Shown piece by piece: positions 8,955 through 20,937 of a stretch of 64,000 nt of DNA. Source of the stretch: Leclercia pneumoniae (lineage in GTDB: Bacteria; Pseudomonadota; Gammaproteobacteria; Enterobacterales; Enterobacteriaceae); the NCBI RefSeq assembly GCF_017348915.1, contig NZ_CP071383.1, positions 682,001-746,000 of the forward strand, written 5' to 3'. The notes under the pieces are model-generated. The model made no database searches, was not told where the DNA came from, and saw only the letters and a list, made by a program, of their open reading frames with translations. The position numbers and the translations under genes were made by a program. Each line of letters opens with the position of its first letter. Position 1 is the first letter of the stretch.

Positions 8955-10355
8955 TTATTTCAGGTTGCGGATGTCGGCGAAATGGCCGGTAACGGCGGCG
9001 GCCGCTGCCATGGCCGGGCTGACCAGGTGCGTGCGTCCACCGCGACCCTGACGGCCTTCGAAATTACGGTTGCTGGTAGAGGCGCAGCGTTCACCTGGGT
9101 TAAGACGGTCGTTGTTCATGGCGAGACACATAGAGCAGCCAGGCAGACGCCATTCAAAGCCGGCGTCGATAAAGATCTTATCCAGACCCTCTTCCTCCGC
9201 CTGCGCTTTCACCGGGCCAGAGCCAGGGACGACCAGCGCCTGAACGCCCGGTGCCACTTTGCGGCCTTTGGCGATCTCTGCCGCGGCGCGTAAATCTTCG
9301 ATGCGCGAGTTGGTGCAGGAGCCGATAAACACCTTATCGATCGTCACCTCAGTTAAGGGTACGCCCGGCTGTAAGCCCATATAGGCCAGCGCTTTCTCGG
9401 CGCTAGCGCGTTCAACCGGATCGGCAAAGGAGGTGGGATCCGGAACCGCGTCGTTCACGGAGATAACTTGCCCCGGGTTAGTCCCCCAGGTGACCTGCGG
9501 CGCGATCTCTTCGGCCTGCAGAGTTACCACGGTATCGAAGGTGGCGCCGTCATCAGTCTTCAGCGTCTTCCAGTAGGCAACCGCCTCGTCATAATGCTGG
9601 CCTTTTGGCGCATGCAGACGCCCTTTCACATAGTCAAAGGTGGTTTGGTCCGGCGCGACCAGGCCCGCTTTGGCACCCATTTCGATAGCCATGTTGCACA
9701 GGGTCATACGTCCTTCCATGCTCAACGCCTGGATGGCATCGCCGCAGAACTCTACCACGTGACCGGTGCCGCCAGCGCTGCCGGTTTTACCGATGATCGC
9801 AAGGACAATATCTTTTGCGGTAATACCAGGGGCAGCCTGACCTTTTACCTCAATCTTCATGGTCTTCGCGCGTCCTTGCTTCAGGGTCTGGGTCGCCAGA
9901 ACATGTTCGACTTCAGAGGTGCCGATACCGAATGCTAACGCGCCAAATGCGCCGTGGGTGGCGGTGTGGGAATCGCCGCAGACTATGGTCATGCCCGGCA
10001 GGGTGATACCCTGTTCAGGGCCCATCACGTGCACGATACCCTGGTAAGGGTGGTTCAGATCATAGAGCTCTACGCCAAACTCGTTGCAGTTTTTGATCAG
10101 CTCCTGCATCTGAATCCGCGCCATCTCACCGGACGCGTTGATGTCTTTCGTCTGGGTGGAAACGTTATGATCCATGGTCGCGAAGGTTTTACCCGGCTGG
10201 CGCACTGGACGATGATGAGCACGCAGGCCGTCAAACGCCTGCGGTGAGGTCACTTCATGTACCAGATGGCGATCGATATAGAGCAGCGGGGTTTCGTTCT
10301 GCGCTTCGTAAACCACGTGAGCATCATAAATTTTTTCGTACAACGTCTTCGCCAT
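8955..10355 (-). CDS. leuC: 3-isopropylmalate dehydratase large subunit LeuC
   Basis: LeuC carries the [4Fe-4S] cluster of isopropylmalate isomerase and works with LeuD in the cytoplasm. The 466 residues match E. coli. The three cluster cysteines are in IGSCTNSR and GCSMCLAMN, and MDHNVST and [13 protein letters not shown] are the usual aconitase-family active-site stretches. It lies 2 nt from leuB and 11 nt from leuD. Confidence 0.97.
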   Translation of the reverse strand: MAKTLYEKIYDAHVVYEAQNETPLLYIDRHLVHEVTSPQAFDGLRAHHRPVRQPGKTFATMDHNVSTQTKDINASGEMARIQMQELIKNCNEFGVELYDLNHPYQGIVHVMGPEQGITLPGMTIVCGDSHTATHGAFGALAFGIGTSEVEHVLATQTLKQGRAKTMKIEVKGQAAPGITAKDIVLAIIGKTGSAGGTGHVVEFCGDAIQALSMEGRMTLCNMAIEMGAKAGLVAPDQTTFDYVKGRLHAPKGQHYDEAVAYWKTLKTDDGATFDTVVTLQAEEIAPQVTWGTNPGQVISVNDAVPDPTSFADPVERASAEKALAYMGLQPGVPLTEVTIDKVFIGSCTNSRIEDLRAAAEIAKGRKVAPGVQALVVPGSGPVKAQAEEEGLDKIFIDAGFEWRLPGCSMCLAMNNDRLNPGERCASTSNRNFEGRQGRGGRTHLVSPAMAAAAAVTGHFADIRNLK

Positions 10356-10357
10356 GA

Positions 10358-13020
<2,663 letters not shown>

Positions 13021-13063
13021 GGGTTAGGTCCTTGTCTGTATTTGGGCGCCTTGCTACGAGCAT

Positions 13064-13091
13064 AAAAAAACCCGCGCAGTGGCGCGGGTTT
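13064..13091 (-). terminator. leu operon attenuator
   Basis: On the minus strand CCCGCGC / GCGCGGG (13071-13077 with 13082-13088) is followed by seven U (complement of 13064-13070). It lies between the leuL stop and leuA. It is the transcription attenuator, avoided when ribosomes stall at the leucine codons of leuL. Confidence 0.92.
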
Positions 13092-13110
13092 TTTGTTTAC
13101 CAGAGACGAT

Positions 13111-13197
13111 TCAACGCTGAATTTCGTCCGCCAGTCTACCGCGCACAATGGATGCGTTTAGTAGTAGTAGACCGGTGAAACGAATGCTGCGGATCAT
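13111..13197 (-). CDS. leuL: leu operon leader peptide LeuL
   Basis: The 28-residue leader reads MIRSIRFTGLLLLNASIVRG then RLADEIQR. It has the four consecutive leucine codons typical of leuL, all the rare CTA (13159-13170 on the minus strand). E. coli LeuL is also 28 residues, with the same GLLLLNAS core; the C-terminal half differs. Slow translation of the CTA run at low charged tRNA-Leu lets an antiterminator form upstream of leuA. Confidence 0.93.
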   Translation of the reverse strand: MIRSIRFTGLLLLNASIVRGRLADEIQR

Positions 13198-13231
13198 GAA
13201 TCTAGCCTCGGTTAAATGCGATATGCTTTTA

Positions 13232-13260
13232 GTGGTACTGGATACGCGCATTGATGTCAA
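13232..13260 (-). promoter_or_regulatory. leuLABCD promoter
   Basis: On the minus strand TTGACA (13255-13260) lies 17 bp from TACCAC (13232-13237). The -35 and the downstream AAAAGCATATCGCATT stretch match the E. coli leu promoter; the E. coli -10 is TAACTC. The weak -10 fits the known supercoiling-sensitive nature of this promoter. Confidence 0.75.
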
Positions 13261-13812
13261 CCCCGCAAGGGTGAAAAGGGCGGACGAGGGGGCAGACAGC
13301 CAAAGATGAAATGAGCTAATTGTGCTGCTTTTTTCGTTGAAGACAATTTAAATGCTCTGCGATTCATTTGCATATTCATCGCTGGAATTAAAAGAAGATG
13401 TTTGTTTGCATTTGTACAGATTTTGCGACATATCGGTAATATTCTTTATTGCCTTTTGAATCAGAAGGTTGTTTAGGCTCTTTTTTGGTGATGAAGAATA
13501 AAGTGATAAGGTTGATAATTCATTGTTAATGATTACCTCTAGAAAGTTGTCAACAATTAATAGTGGCTTAAATAATCATTAATTAGATGCCGTGTTGTAT
13601 ATTTCTAGAGATTATGATCTCATTGGATTACTAAACTATTTAGTATGTTTTGACGGGGCAACTCCCTTTTTAAGGTACAGAACTCCTTTTTATCGCTTGT
13701 GACAGAGCTTGATGTTTTCTGAAATTTATACATTTCTCTTTTGCTTGTTTTATATGCGTGATAAATCATATTTTGTCAGCTTATTATTGCGCACAAGTAA
13801 AAGGAGCTTAGC
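13261..13812. other. AT-rich leuO upstream region
   Basis: About 550 bp between the leu promoter and leuO hold no gene that I can support. The stretch is strongly AT-rich, like the H-NS-silenced leuO control region in E. coli and Salmonella, where LeuO acts as antisilencer. A 20-codon ORF (13754-13816) ends across the leuO start codon but lacks a ribosome-binding site. Confidence 0.5.
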
Positions 13813-14775
13813 ATGACAGTGAAGATGGATATGTGTGACGAAAATAGTGAAAAAGCACCGCAGAATGAGAATACTAAACCTCAGTTGCGTACCGTGGATC
13901 TTAATCTGCTTACCGTCTTTGATGCGGTAATGCAGGAGCAAAATATTACCCGGGCGGCACATGCCCTGGGGATGTCGCAACCGGCAGTAAGTAATGCGGT
14001 TGCAAGACTTAAAGTCATGTTTAATGATGAATTATTTGTAAGGTACGGCAGAGGGATTCAGCCCACCGCCCGTGCGTACCAGCTATTTGCTTCGGTGCGA
14101 CAAGCGCTGCAACTGGTGCAAAATGAACTACCGGGTTCCGGTTTTGAGCCGTTAGTTAGCGAACGTATTTTCCATCTCTGTGTATGCAGCCCGCTGGATA
14201 ATTATTTAACCTCGATTATTTATAATAAAGTGGGTGAGATCGCCCCCAATATTCAACTTGTCTTCAAGTCCTCTCTCAATCAAAACACAGAACATCAGCT
14301 GCGTTATCAGGAGACGGAGTTTGTTATTGGTTATGAAGAGTTTCGTCGTCCGGAATTCTCCTGCGTGCCTTTATTCAAAGATGAAATGGTTCTGGTATCC
14401 AGTAAAAAACATCCGCGTCTGCATGGCACGCTGCATGAAAGCGATATTTATAATGAGCAGCACGCCGTTGTTGCCCTGGACAGATATGCCTCCTTCAGTC
14501 AGCCGTGGTATGACACGCCGGATAAACAAGCCAGCGTTGCTTATCAGGGCATGGCAATGGTTAGTGTATTAAATATTGTGTCGCAAACACATCTGGTCGC
14601 TATCGCTCCGCGCTGGCTGGCTGAGAAATTTGCCGAACCGCTGAGCTTACGTATTCAGGCGTTGCCTCTGCAGTTGAATACGCGGACCTGTTATCTCTCC
14701 TGGCATGAAGCGGCGGGGCGCGATAAAGGTCATCAGTGGATGGAAGAGTTATTAGTGAATGTCTGTCACCGCTAA
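13813..14775 (+). CDS. leuO: LysR-type regulator LeuO
   Basis: LeuO is a pleiotropic LysR regulator and H-NS antagonist acting on leu, cas, porin and many silenced genes. The 320 residues compare with 314 in E. coli; the difference is in the variable N-terminus before [15 protein letters not shown]. The helix-turn-helix ([19 protein letters not shown]) lies at about residues 45-63, followed by the LysR co-inducer domain. The start at 13813 has a clear AAGGAG site 8 nt upstream. It lies between the leu and ilvIH operons, as in E. coli. Confidence 0.95.
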   Translation: MTVKMDMCDENSEKAPQNENTKPQLRTVDLNLLTVFDAVMQEQNITRAAHALGMSQPAVSNAVARLKVMFNDELFVRYGRGIQPTARAYQLFASVRQALQLVQNELPGSGFEPLVSERIFHLCVCSPLDNYLTSIIYNKVGEIAPNIQLVFKSSLNQNTEHQLRYQETEFVIGYEEFRRPEFSCVPLFKDEMVLVSSKKHPRLHGTLHESDIYNEQHAVVALDRYASFSQPWYDTPDKQASVAYQGMAMVSVLNIVSQTHLVAIAPRWLAEKFAEPLSLRIQALPLQLNTRTCYLSWHEAAGRDKGHQWMEELLVNVCHR

Positions 14776-15157
14776 AACATCACAGGATAAGCACCATATT
14801 TGTTGTTTATCCTGCATTTTTTAATCGTTATGAAATTTTATACTGTCAGCCATTTTTTTACCTCGCCTTCTTTGTCACAAAAATGGATGAATTTCTGTGA
14901 CGCTTCCAGTTTATGTGATTATTGGTCGGTGCATTTCCTGCTGGCAGTATATTTATCCATAACTCAACCTTATACCCCTTGATTCTACTTTCTTAGGCTA
15001 TCCCCTTCGGGGGAGCGCGAATTGCCTGCCTGAGGGCAAGCGGTTATGTTAACTGTCACTCTGCACAATAAAAATGACTGGGGTCACCCTGGTCAATAAA
15101 GATGGAGCAGAAATGATCTCTGCTGTCCGTCTGTAACGTGATGCCTGGAGGCAAAGC
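14776..15157. other. leuO-ilvI intergenic region with leuO terminator and ilvIH control region
   Basis: No gene is supported in these 382 bp. CAGGATAA (14783-14790) pairs with TTATCCTG (14807-14814) and is followed by CATTTTTTA, a leuO terminator. The rest corresponds to the E. coli ilvIH control region, which binds Lrp at several sites; I could not place Lrp boxes by eye. TCCCC-TTCG-GGGGA (15001-15014) is a compact UUCG-tetraloop hairpin about 145 nt ahead of ilvI. Confidence 0.6.
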
Positions 15158-16882
15158 ATGGAGATGTTGTCTGGCGCCGAAATGGTCGTCCGGTCGTTAA
15201 TCGATCAGGGCGTGAAGCAAGTGTTCGGTTATCCTGGGGGCGCAGTCCTCGATATTTACGATGCACTACATACCGTTGGCGGTATTGACCACGTGCTGGT
15301 GCGCCACGAGCAGGCGGCGGTGCATATGGCTGATGGACTGGCGCGCGCGACCGGCGAAGTGGGCGTGGTGCTTGTCACTTCTGGCCCTGGGGCAACCAAT
15401 GCCATTACCGGGATTGCCACCGCCTATATGGACTCTATCCCGCTGGTGATCCTCTCCGGCCAGGTCGCGACATCGCTGATAGGTTATGATGCCTTTCAGG
15501 AGTGTGACATGGTTGGGATCTCCCGGCCGGTGGTCAAGCACAGCTTCCTGGTGAAACAGACGGAAGACATTCCGGGCGTGCTGAAAAAGGCATTCTGGCT
15601 GGCGGCCAGCGGCCGTCCTGGCCCGGTCGTGGTGGATCTGCCAAAAGATATCCTCAACCCGGCGAATAAGCTGCCGTACGTCTGGCCTGATTCGGTCAGT
15701 ATGCGCTCTTATAATCCGACAACCCAGGGACACAAAGGGCAGATTAAGCGCGCCCTGCAAACGCTGCTGGCGGCGAAAAAACCGGTTGTCTATGTCGGTG
15801 GCGGGGCCATTAATGCCCATTGTGAAGAGCCGTTGCGTGAGCTGATTGAAAAGCTCAACCTGCCGGTAGCCTCTTCACTGATGGGATTAGGGGCATTTCC
15901 GGCCACCCATCGTCAGGCGTTGGGGATGCTTGGCATGCACGGCACCTATGAAGCCAACATGACGATGCACAACTCCGATGTGATTTTCGCCGTCGGGGTT
16001 CGCTTTGATGATCGCACCACCAATAACCTCGCGAAATATTGTCCGAACGCGACCGTACTGCATATCGATATCGATCCCACCTCGATCTCTAAAACCGTCG
16101 CGGCGGACGTTCCGATTGTGGGCGATGCGCGCCAGGTGCTGCTGCAGATGCTGGAGCTACTGCCGCAGGAGACAACCACGCAGCCGCTCGACGACATACG
16201 TGACTGGTGGCTGCAGATCGAACAGTGGCGTACGCGTCAGTGTCTGAAATACGACACGCAAAGCGAGCACATCAAACCGCAGGCGGTAATCGAAACGATC
16301 TGGCGTCTGACAAACGGTGATGCTTATGTCACCTCAGACGTGGGTCAGCACCAGATGTTTGCGGCACTCTACTATCCGTTTGATAAACCTCGCCGCTGGA
16401 TTAACTCTGGCGGTCTGGGAACCATGGGCTTTGGCCTGCCCGCCGCGCTGGGTGTGAAGATGGCGCTGCCAGCGGAAACCGTCGTTTGCGTGACGGGTGA
16501 TGGCAGTATCCAGATGAATATTCAGGAGCTCTCCACGGCGCTGCAATATGACCTTCCGGTGCTGGTGTTAAACCTTAACAATGGCTATCTGGGGATGGTG
16601 AAGCAGTGGCAGGACATGATCTACTCGGGCCGCCACTCTCATTCATATATGAAGTCACTGCCTGATTTCGTTCGTCTGGCAGAAGCCTATGGCCACGTTG
16701 GGATCCGGGTTTCCGACCCGGCAGAGCTGGAAGCGAAGCTCGCGCAAGCGCTTGAACAGGTGAAAAACAATCGCCTGGTGTTTGTCGATGTGATCGTAGA
16801 CGGCACTGAACACGTCTATCCGATGCACATTCGCGGAGGCGGAATGGATGAAATGTGGTTAAGCAAAACGGAGAGAACCTGA
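15158..16882 (+). CDS. ilvI: Acetohydroxy acid synthase III large subunit IlvI
   Basis: This catalytic subunit of AHAS III makes acetolactate or acetohydroxybutyrate in branched-chain amino acid synthesis. The 574 residues match E. coli IlvI. The catalytic Glu is in [15 protein letters not shown] (residue 49) and the TPP/Mg motif runs [13 protein letters not shown] to LNLNN. After that motif it reads [10 protein letters not shown] where I recall [10 protein letters not shown] in E. coli. A GGAGG site supports the ATG. ilvH follows after 1 nt. Confidence 0.96.
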   Translation: MEMLSGAEMVVRSLIDQGVKQVFGYPGGAVLDIYDALHTVGGIDHVLVRHEQAAVHMADGLARATGEVGVVLVTSGPGATNAITGIATAYMDSIPLVILSGQVATSLIGYDAFQECDMVGISRPVVKHSFLVKQTEDIPGVLKKAFWLAASGRPGPVVVDLPKDILNPANKLPYVWPDSVSMRSYNPTTQGHKGQIKRALQTLLAAKKPVVYVGGGAINAHCEEPLRELIEKLNLPVASSLMGLGAFPATHRQALGMLGMHGTYEANMTMHNSDVIFAVGVRFDDRTTNNLAKYCPNATVLHIDIDPTSISKTVAADVPIVGDARQVLLQMLELLPQETTTQPLDDIRDWWLQIEQWRTRQCLKYDTQSEHIKPQAVIETIWRLTNGDAYVTSDVGQHQMFAALYYPFDKPRRWINSGGLGTMGFGLPAALGVKMALPAETVVCVTGDGSIQMNIQELSTALQYDLPVLVLNLNNGYLGMVKQWQDMIYSGRHSHSYMKSLPDFVRLAEAYGHVGIRVSDPAELEAKLAQALEQVKNNRLVFVDVIVDGTEHVYPMHIRGGGMDEMWLSKTERT

Positions 16883-16883
16883 T

Positions 16884-17375
16884 ATGCGCCGGATATTATC
16901 TGTCTTACTGGAAAACGAGTCTGGGGCCTTATCGAGAGTCATCGGGCTTTTCGCACAGCGCGGCTACAATATTGAAAGCCTTACCGTGGCGCCCACCGAC
17001 GATCCTACCCTCTCGCGGATGACCATTCAGACCGTAGGCGATGCCAAAGTGCTGGAGCAGATCGAAAAGCAACTGCATAAGCTGGTGGATGTACTGCGCG
17101 TGAGCGAGCTGGGGCAGGGAGCCCATGTTGAACGGGAAATCATGCTGGTAAAAGTTCAGGCCACCGGTTACGGGCGTGAAGAGGTGAAACGTAACGCGGA
17201 GATTTTCCGCGGCCAGATCATTGATGTTACTCCGTCTATTTATACCGTGCAGCTTGCTGGTACCAGCGACAAGCTTGATGCTTTCCTCGCTTCGGTAAGA
17301 GATGTGGCAAAAATCGTTGAAGTGGCTCGCTCTGGCGTCGTAGGGTTATCCCGCGGCGATAAAGTGATGCGCTAA
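16884..17375 (+). CDS. ilvH: Acetohydroxy acid synthase III regulatory subunit IlvH
   Basis: The 163-residue regulatory subunit stabilises IlvI and confers valine feedback inhibition. It has an N-terminal ACT domain ([22 protein letters not shown]) with the conserved valine-site region GYNIESL, followed by the ALS small-subunit C-terminal domain. It is co-transcribed with ilvI. Confidence 0.97.
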   Translation: MRRILSVLLENESGALSRVIGLFAQRGYNIESLTVAPTDDPTLSRMTIQTVGDAKVLEQIEKQLHKLVDVLRVSELGQGAHVEREIMLVKVQATGYGREEVKRNAEIFRGQIIDVTPSIYTVQLAGTSDKLDAFLASVRDVAKIVEVARSGVVGLSRGDKVMR

Positions 17376-17400
17376 GTCTCAACGAGCCTCTCTCGAACAT

Positions 17401-17429
17401 GCCCGGCCTTCATAACCGGGCTTTTTTTT
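17401..17429 (+). terminator. ilvIH terminator
   Basis: GCCCGG (17401-17406) pairs with CCGGGC (17416-17421), followed by eight T. It lies 25 nt after the ilvH stop. Confidence 0.92.
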
Positions 17430-17554
17430 GTGGCCTGCACCTTTGTGCAGACAAAAGCGGTTGCCGCACACTCTTTTCTGCGCTTAGATGTTAAAAGATT
17501 TAGCCATAACCCTGTTGAGGTCATGGACTCTTTTATTTTTTTTGAGGGGCAATT

Positions 17555-18559
17555 GTGAAACTGGATGAAATCGCCCGGCTCGCCGGCGTGTCACGAACTA
17601 CGGCAAGCTATGTGATTAACGGTAAAGCGAAGCAATATCGTGTGAGCGATAAGACCGTTGAGAAAGTCATGGCAGTGGTTCGTGAACATAACTACCATCC
17701 GAATGCCGTAGCGGCGGGTTTACGCGCCGGACGCACCCGTTCAATAGGTCTGGTCATTCCGGATCTGGAAAACACCAGCTACACCCGTATTGCAAATTAT
17801 CTGGAACGTCAGGCGCGCCAGCGTGGCTATCAGCTGCTTATCGCCTGCTCGGAAGATCAGCCTGATAACGAAATGCGCTGTATCGATCATCTGCTGCAGC
17901 GTCAGGTTGATGCGATCATTGTTTCAACCTCCCTGCCACCGGAGCACCCTTTTTATCAGCGTTGGGCTAACGATCCGCTGCCGATTGTCGCTCTGGATCG
18001 TGCGCTGGATCGCGAACATTTCACCAGCGTTGTGGGAGCGGATCAGGACGACGCCGAAATGCTGGCGGCAGAGCTGCGTACCTTCCCGGCAGAGAAAGTC
18101 CTCTATCTGGGCGCGTTGCCAGAGCTATCCGTCAGCTACCTGCGTGAACAGGGCTTCCGGACCGCATGGAAAGACGATCCGCGCAAAGTGGAGTTCCTCT
18201 ATGCCAATAGCTATGAACGTGAAGCCTCTGCGCAGCTTTTTGAGAAGTGGCTAGAGACGCACGAGATGCCGCAGGCGCTCTTTACCACCTCTTTTGCCCT
18301 GTTGCAGGGGGTGATGGACGTGACGCTGCGTCGTGAAGGCAAATTACCCTCGGATCTGGCTATCGCCACCTTTGGGGATAATGAACTGCTCGATTTCCTG
18401 CAGTGCCCGGTACTGGCCGTTGCCCAGCGCCACCGCGATGTGGCGGAACGAGTACTGGAAATCGTGCTGGCAAGCCTGGATGAGCCGCGCAAACCTAAAC
18501 CGGGATTAACCCGTATTCGGCGTAATCTTTATCGCCGTGGTGTACTCAGCCGCGTGTAA
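17555..18559 (+). CDS. cra: Catabolite repressor/activator Cra (FruR)
   Basis: This LacI/GalR-family regulator switches carbon flow between glycolysis and gluconeogenesis; fructose 1-phosphate (and reportedly fructose 1,6-bisphosphate) releases it from DNA. The 334 residues match E. coli length. The N-terminal helix-turn-helix is [20 protein letters not shown], with a hinge helix near residues 50-60 and a sugar-binding core to the C-terminus. The start is GTG with a GAGGGG site, as in E. coli. Confidence 0.96.
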   Translation: MKLDEIARLAGVSRTTASYVINGKAKQYRVSDKTVEKVMAVVREHNYHPNAVAAGLRAGRTRSIGLVIPDLENTSYTRIANYLERQARQRGYQLLIACSEDQPDNEMRCIDHLLQRQVDAIIVSTSLPPEHPFYQRWANDPLPIVALDRALDREHFTSVVGADQDDAEMLAAELRTFPAEKVLYLGALPELSVSYLREQGFRTAWKDDPRKVEFLYANSYEREASAQLFEKWLETHEMPQALFTTSFALLQGVMDVTLRREGKLPSDLAIATFGDNELLDFLQCPVLAVAQRHRDVAERVLEIVLASLDEPRKPKPGLTRIRRNLYRRGVLSRV

Positions 18560-18566
18560 TAGCCTG

Positions 18567-18595
18567 ACAGGGCAGGTGGGCTGCCCTGTTATTTT
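18567..18595 (+). terminator. cra terminator
   Basis: ACAGGGCA (18567-18574) pairs with TGCCCTGT (18582-18589), followed by TATTTT, directly after the cra stop. Confidence 0.85.
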
Positions 18596-19075
18596 GCTTT
18601 AATACTCTAAAAATAATGGCCATATTTTTTTTAGGATAATTCTTTAAAAAAGGGCCAGCCCCCTTCTTCAATTACTCGAACATTTAAATTTGTCAGTTTC
18701 CTGCTTATTTCAATGTTATTCGTTTACCAGGTTGTATTATTTTGTAACATTCCTGAAGCGCGGTGCTGAATTATCAGCCATTTTTTCCCATCCGAACCTC
18801 CCCGGCGCAGTACCGCGGCAGGCTGCGACACATAGCCGTGTAACTGGTGCTGTTATCCCCCTGCAATATGTCTTAAAATGCTGCCCGCGTCGCAAACTGA
18901 CACTTTATATTTCCTTGCGATGAGAGAAGTGATCTTTAACGCCACTATGTTTATTCGATTTTTTCTTACAAATATTCATAACGTTAATTTGCCTCGCCGG
19001 TTGTTCAGTTATTAGCCGGGTCAGGTTACGTCCGTAAACTTGGCGTATTTAGTCTGGTATGGCGGAAGTCCTGGC

Positions 19076-19105
19076 TTGACAAGGTTTTCCCTCGCTCCGT
19101 AAACT
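19076..19105 (+). promoter_or_regulatory. dcw cluster promoter Pmra
   Basis: TTGACA (19076-19081) and TAAACT (19100-19105) are 18 bp apart. This matches the E. coli Pmra promoter driving mraZ and the genes downstream. Transcription should begin at about 19112, next to the MraZ boxes. Confidence 0.85.
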
Positions 19106-19112
19106 CCTTCGG

Positions 19113-19147
19113 GTGGGATTTTGTGGGTTAAAGTGGTATTGAGGGGG
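19113..19147 (+). promoter_or_regulatory. MraZ operator (GTGGG-type repeats)
   Basis: GTGGG at 19113, GTGGG at 19123, GTGGT at 19133 and GGGGG at 19143 repeat exactly every 10 bp between Pmra and mraZ. MraZ is known to bind TGGGN repeats with 5-nt spacers in this region and repress its own operon. Confidence 0.8.
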
Positions 19148-19157
19148 TGAGGCTGGC

Positions 19158-19616
19158 ATGTTCCGTGGAGCGACGTTAGTCAATCTCGACAGCAAAGGGC
19201 GTTTATCGGTACCAACCCGATATCGTGATGAGCTGAATGAGAGCGCTTCTGGTCAAATGGTGTGCACCATTGACATCAACCACTCCTGCCTGCTGCTTTA
19301 CCCCTTGCCTGAATGGGAAATCATTGAGCAAAAGCTGTCTCGACTGTCGAGCATGAATCCACAGGAACGCCGCGTGCAGCGTTTGTTGTTGGGGCATGCG
19401 AGTGAATGTCAGATGGACAGTGCGGGCCGATTATTGATCGCCCCGGTACTGCGGCAACATGCTGGTCTGACGAAAGAAGTGATGCTGGTCGGACAGTTCA
19501 ACAAGTTTGAACTGTGGGACGAAACGACCTGGTATCAACAGGTCAAGGATGATATCGACGCTGAGCAGTCCGATTCCGCGATGTTAACGGATCGATTGCA
19601 GGATTTGTCTCTATAA
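19158..19616 (+). CDS. mraZ: Transcriptional regulator MraZ
   Basis: The 152-residue AbrB/SpoVT-like protein is the first gene of dcw. It has two MraZ domains, each with the DXXXR signature: [17 protein letters not shown] (about 8-24) and [14 protein letters not shown] (about 83-96). It forms a ring that represses Pmra. Length equals E. coli. rsmH follows after 2 nt. Confidence 0.97.
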   Translation: MFRGATLVNLDSKGRLSVPTRYRDELNESASGQMVCTIDINHSCLLLYPLPEWEIIEQKLSRLSSMNPQERRVQRLLLGHASECQMDSAGRLLIAPVLRQHAGLTKEVMLVGQFNKFELWDETTWYQQVKDDIDAEQSDSAMLTDRLQDLSL

Positions 19617-19618
19617 AA

Positions 19619-20560
19619 ATGATGGAAAATTATAAACATACGACGGTGCTGTTGGACGAGGCCGTAAACGGCCTGAATATTCGTCCTGACGGCATTTATA
19701 TTGATGGGACATTTGGTCGCGGCGGTCACTCGCGTCTGATTCTCTCCCAACTGGGAGCAGAAGGTCGCTTACTGGCAATCGATCGCGATCCGCAGGCTAT
19801 TGCCGTGGCGAAGACCATCGATGATCCGCGCTTTTCCATCGTACATGGCCCTTTCTCTGCGTTGGCTGACTATGTCGCTGAACGCGATCTGACCGGTAAG
19901 ATCGACGGTATTCTTCTCGATCTTGGCGTCTCTTCACCACAGCTTGATGACGCAGAGCGCGGCTTCTCCTTTATGCGCGATGGCCCGCTGGACATGCGTA
20001 TGGATCCTACGCGCGGACAGTCTGCCGCCGAATGGTTGCTGACGGCCGAAGAGGCGGATATCGCCTGGGTGATCAAAACCTTTGGTGAAGAACGTTTTGG
20101 TAAGCGCATTGCCCGCGCCATCGTTGAGCGTAACCGTATTGAGCCGATGACCCGTACCAAAGAGCTTGCGGAAGTTATCGCAGCGGCGATGCCGGTGAAG
20201 GATAAATACAAACACCCCGCGACCCGTACATTCCAGGCGGTGCGCATCTGGGTAAACAGTGAACTGGAAGAGATAGAGCAGGCGCTAAAAAGCTCGCTCG
20301 GCGTGCTGGCCCCGGGAGGGCGGCTATCAATCATCAGTTTCCATTCGCTGGAAGACCGCATTGTGAAGCGTTTTATGCGCGAACAGAGCCGCGGTCCGCA
20401 GGTTCCGGCAGGGTTACCGATGACTGAAGAGCAACTCAGGAAACTTGGCGGCCGTCAGTTGCGTGCACTAGGCAAGTTAATGCCGGGCGAAGAAGAAGTG
20501 GCTGAAAATCCACGTGCCCGTAGTTCAGTACTGCGCATTGCAGAAAGGACGAACGCATGA
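19619..20560 (+). CDS. rsmH: 16S rRNA m4C1402 methyltransferase RsmH
   Basis: This S-adenosylmethionine-dependent enzyme N4-methylates C1402 in the decoding centre of 16S rRNA. The 313 residues match E. coli RsmH (MraW). The SAM-binding [15 protein letters not shown] and the [14 protein letters not shown] motif are present. The start [14 protein letters not shown] is as in E. coli. The stop overlaps the ftsL start by 4 nt (ATGA). Confidence 0.97.
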   Translation: MMENYKHTTVLLDEAVNGLNIRPDGIYIDGTFGRGGHSRLILSQLGAEGRLLAIDRDPQAIAVAKTIDDPRFSIVHGPFSALADYVAERDLTGKIDGILLDLGVSSPQLDDAERGFSFMRDGPLDMRMDPTRGQSAAEWLLTAEEADIAWVIKTFGEERFGKRIARAIVERNRIEPMTRTKELAEVIAAAMPVKDKYKHPATRTFQAVRIWVNSELEEIEQALKSSLGVLAPGGRLSIISFHSLEDRIVKRFMREQSRGPQVPAGLPMTEEQLRKLGGRQLRALGKLMPGEEEVAENPRARSSVLRIAERTNA

Positions 20561-20922
20561 TCAGCAGAGTGACAGAGACCCTCAGCAAAGTGACGGGATC
20601 GTTAGGAAGCAACGAGCGCCATGCCTTGCCTGGCGTGATCGGTGACGATCTTTTGCGATTTGGGAAACTGCCACTCTGCCTGTTCATCTGCATTATCGTA
20701 ACGGCCGTAACGGTGGTCACCACCGCACACCACACCCGTTTGTTAACGGCGCAACGTGAACAGCTGGTACTGGAACGTGATGCGCTGGACATTGAGTGGC
20801 GAAATTTGATTCTTGAAGAAAATGCGCTCGGCGATCATAGCCGGGTTGAACGGATCGCAACGGAAAAGCTGCAGATGCAGCATGTTGATCCTTCTCAGGA
20901 AAATATCGTAGTACAAAAATAA
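20557..20922 (+). CDS. ftsL: Cell division protein FtsL
   Basis: This bitopic inner membrane protein, with FtsB and FtsQ, activates septal peptidoglycan synthesis by FtsWI. The 121 residues match E. coli FtsL: a cytoplasmic tail, one membrane segment (about residues 36-57, [19 protein letters not shown]) and a periplasmic coiled-coil (about 60-105). It overlaps rsmH by 4 nt and precedes ftsI by 15 nt. Confidence 0.97.
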   Translation: MISRVTETLSKVTGSLGSNERHALPGVIGDDLLRFGKLPLCLFICIIVTAVTVVTTAHHTRLLTAQREQLVLERDALDIEWRNLILEENALGDHSRVERIATEKLQMQHVDPSQENIVVQK

Positions 20923-20937
20923 GGGAAAACGCGACGC

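Larger units (their letters stand above)
18560..19157. other. cra-mraZ intergenic region
   Basis: These 598 bp hold the cra terminator at the left and the dcw promoter with MraZ boxes at the right. Between about 18600 and 19070 I see AT-rich sequence without a convincing gene or RNA. E. coli has a gap of similar size here. Confidence 0.6.

Noticed and set aside
17376-17554. fruL leader peptide gene
   Set aside because: No open frame resembling the E. coli leader could be read between ilvH and cra.
18690-18923. A 77-codon frame between cra and mraZ
   Set aside because: Composition and lack of a ribosome-binding site do not support it. The equivalent E. coli spacer is non-coding.
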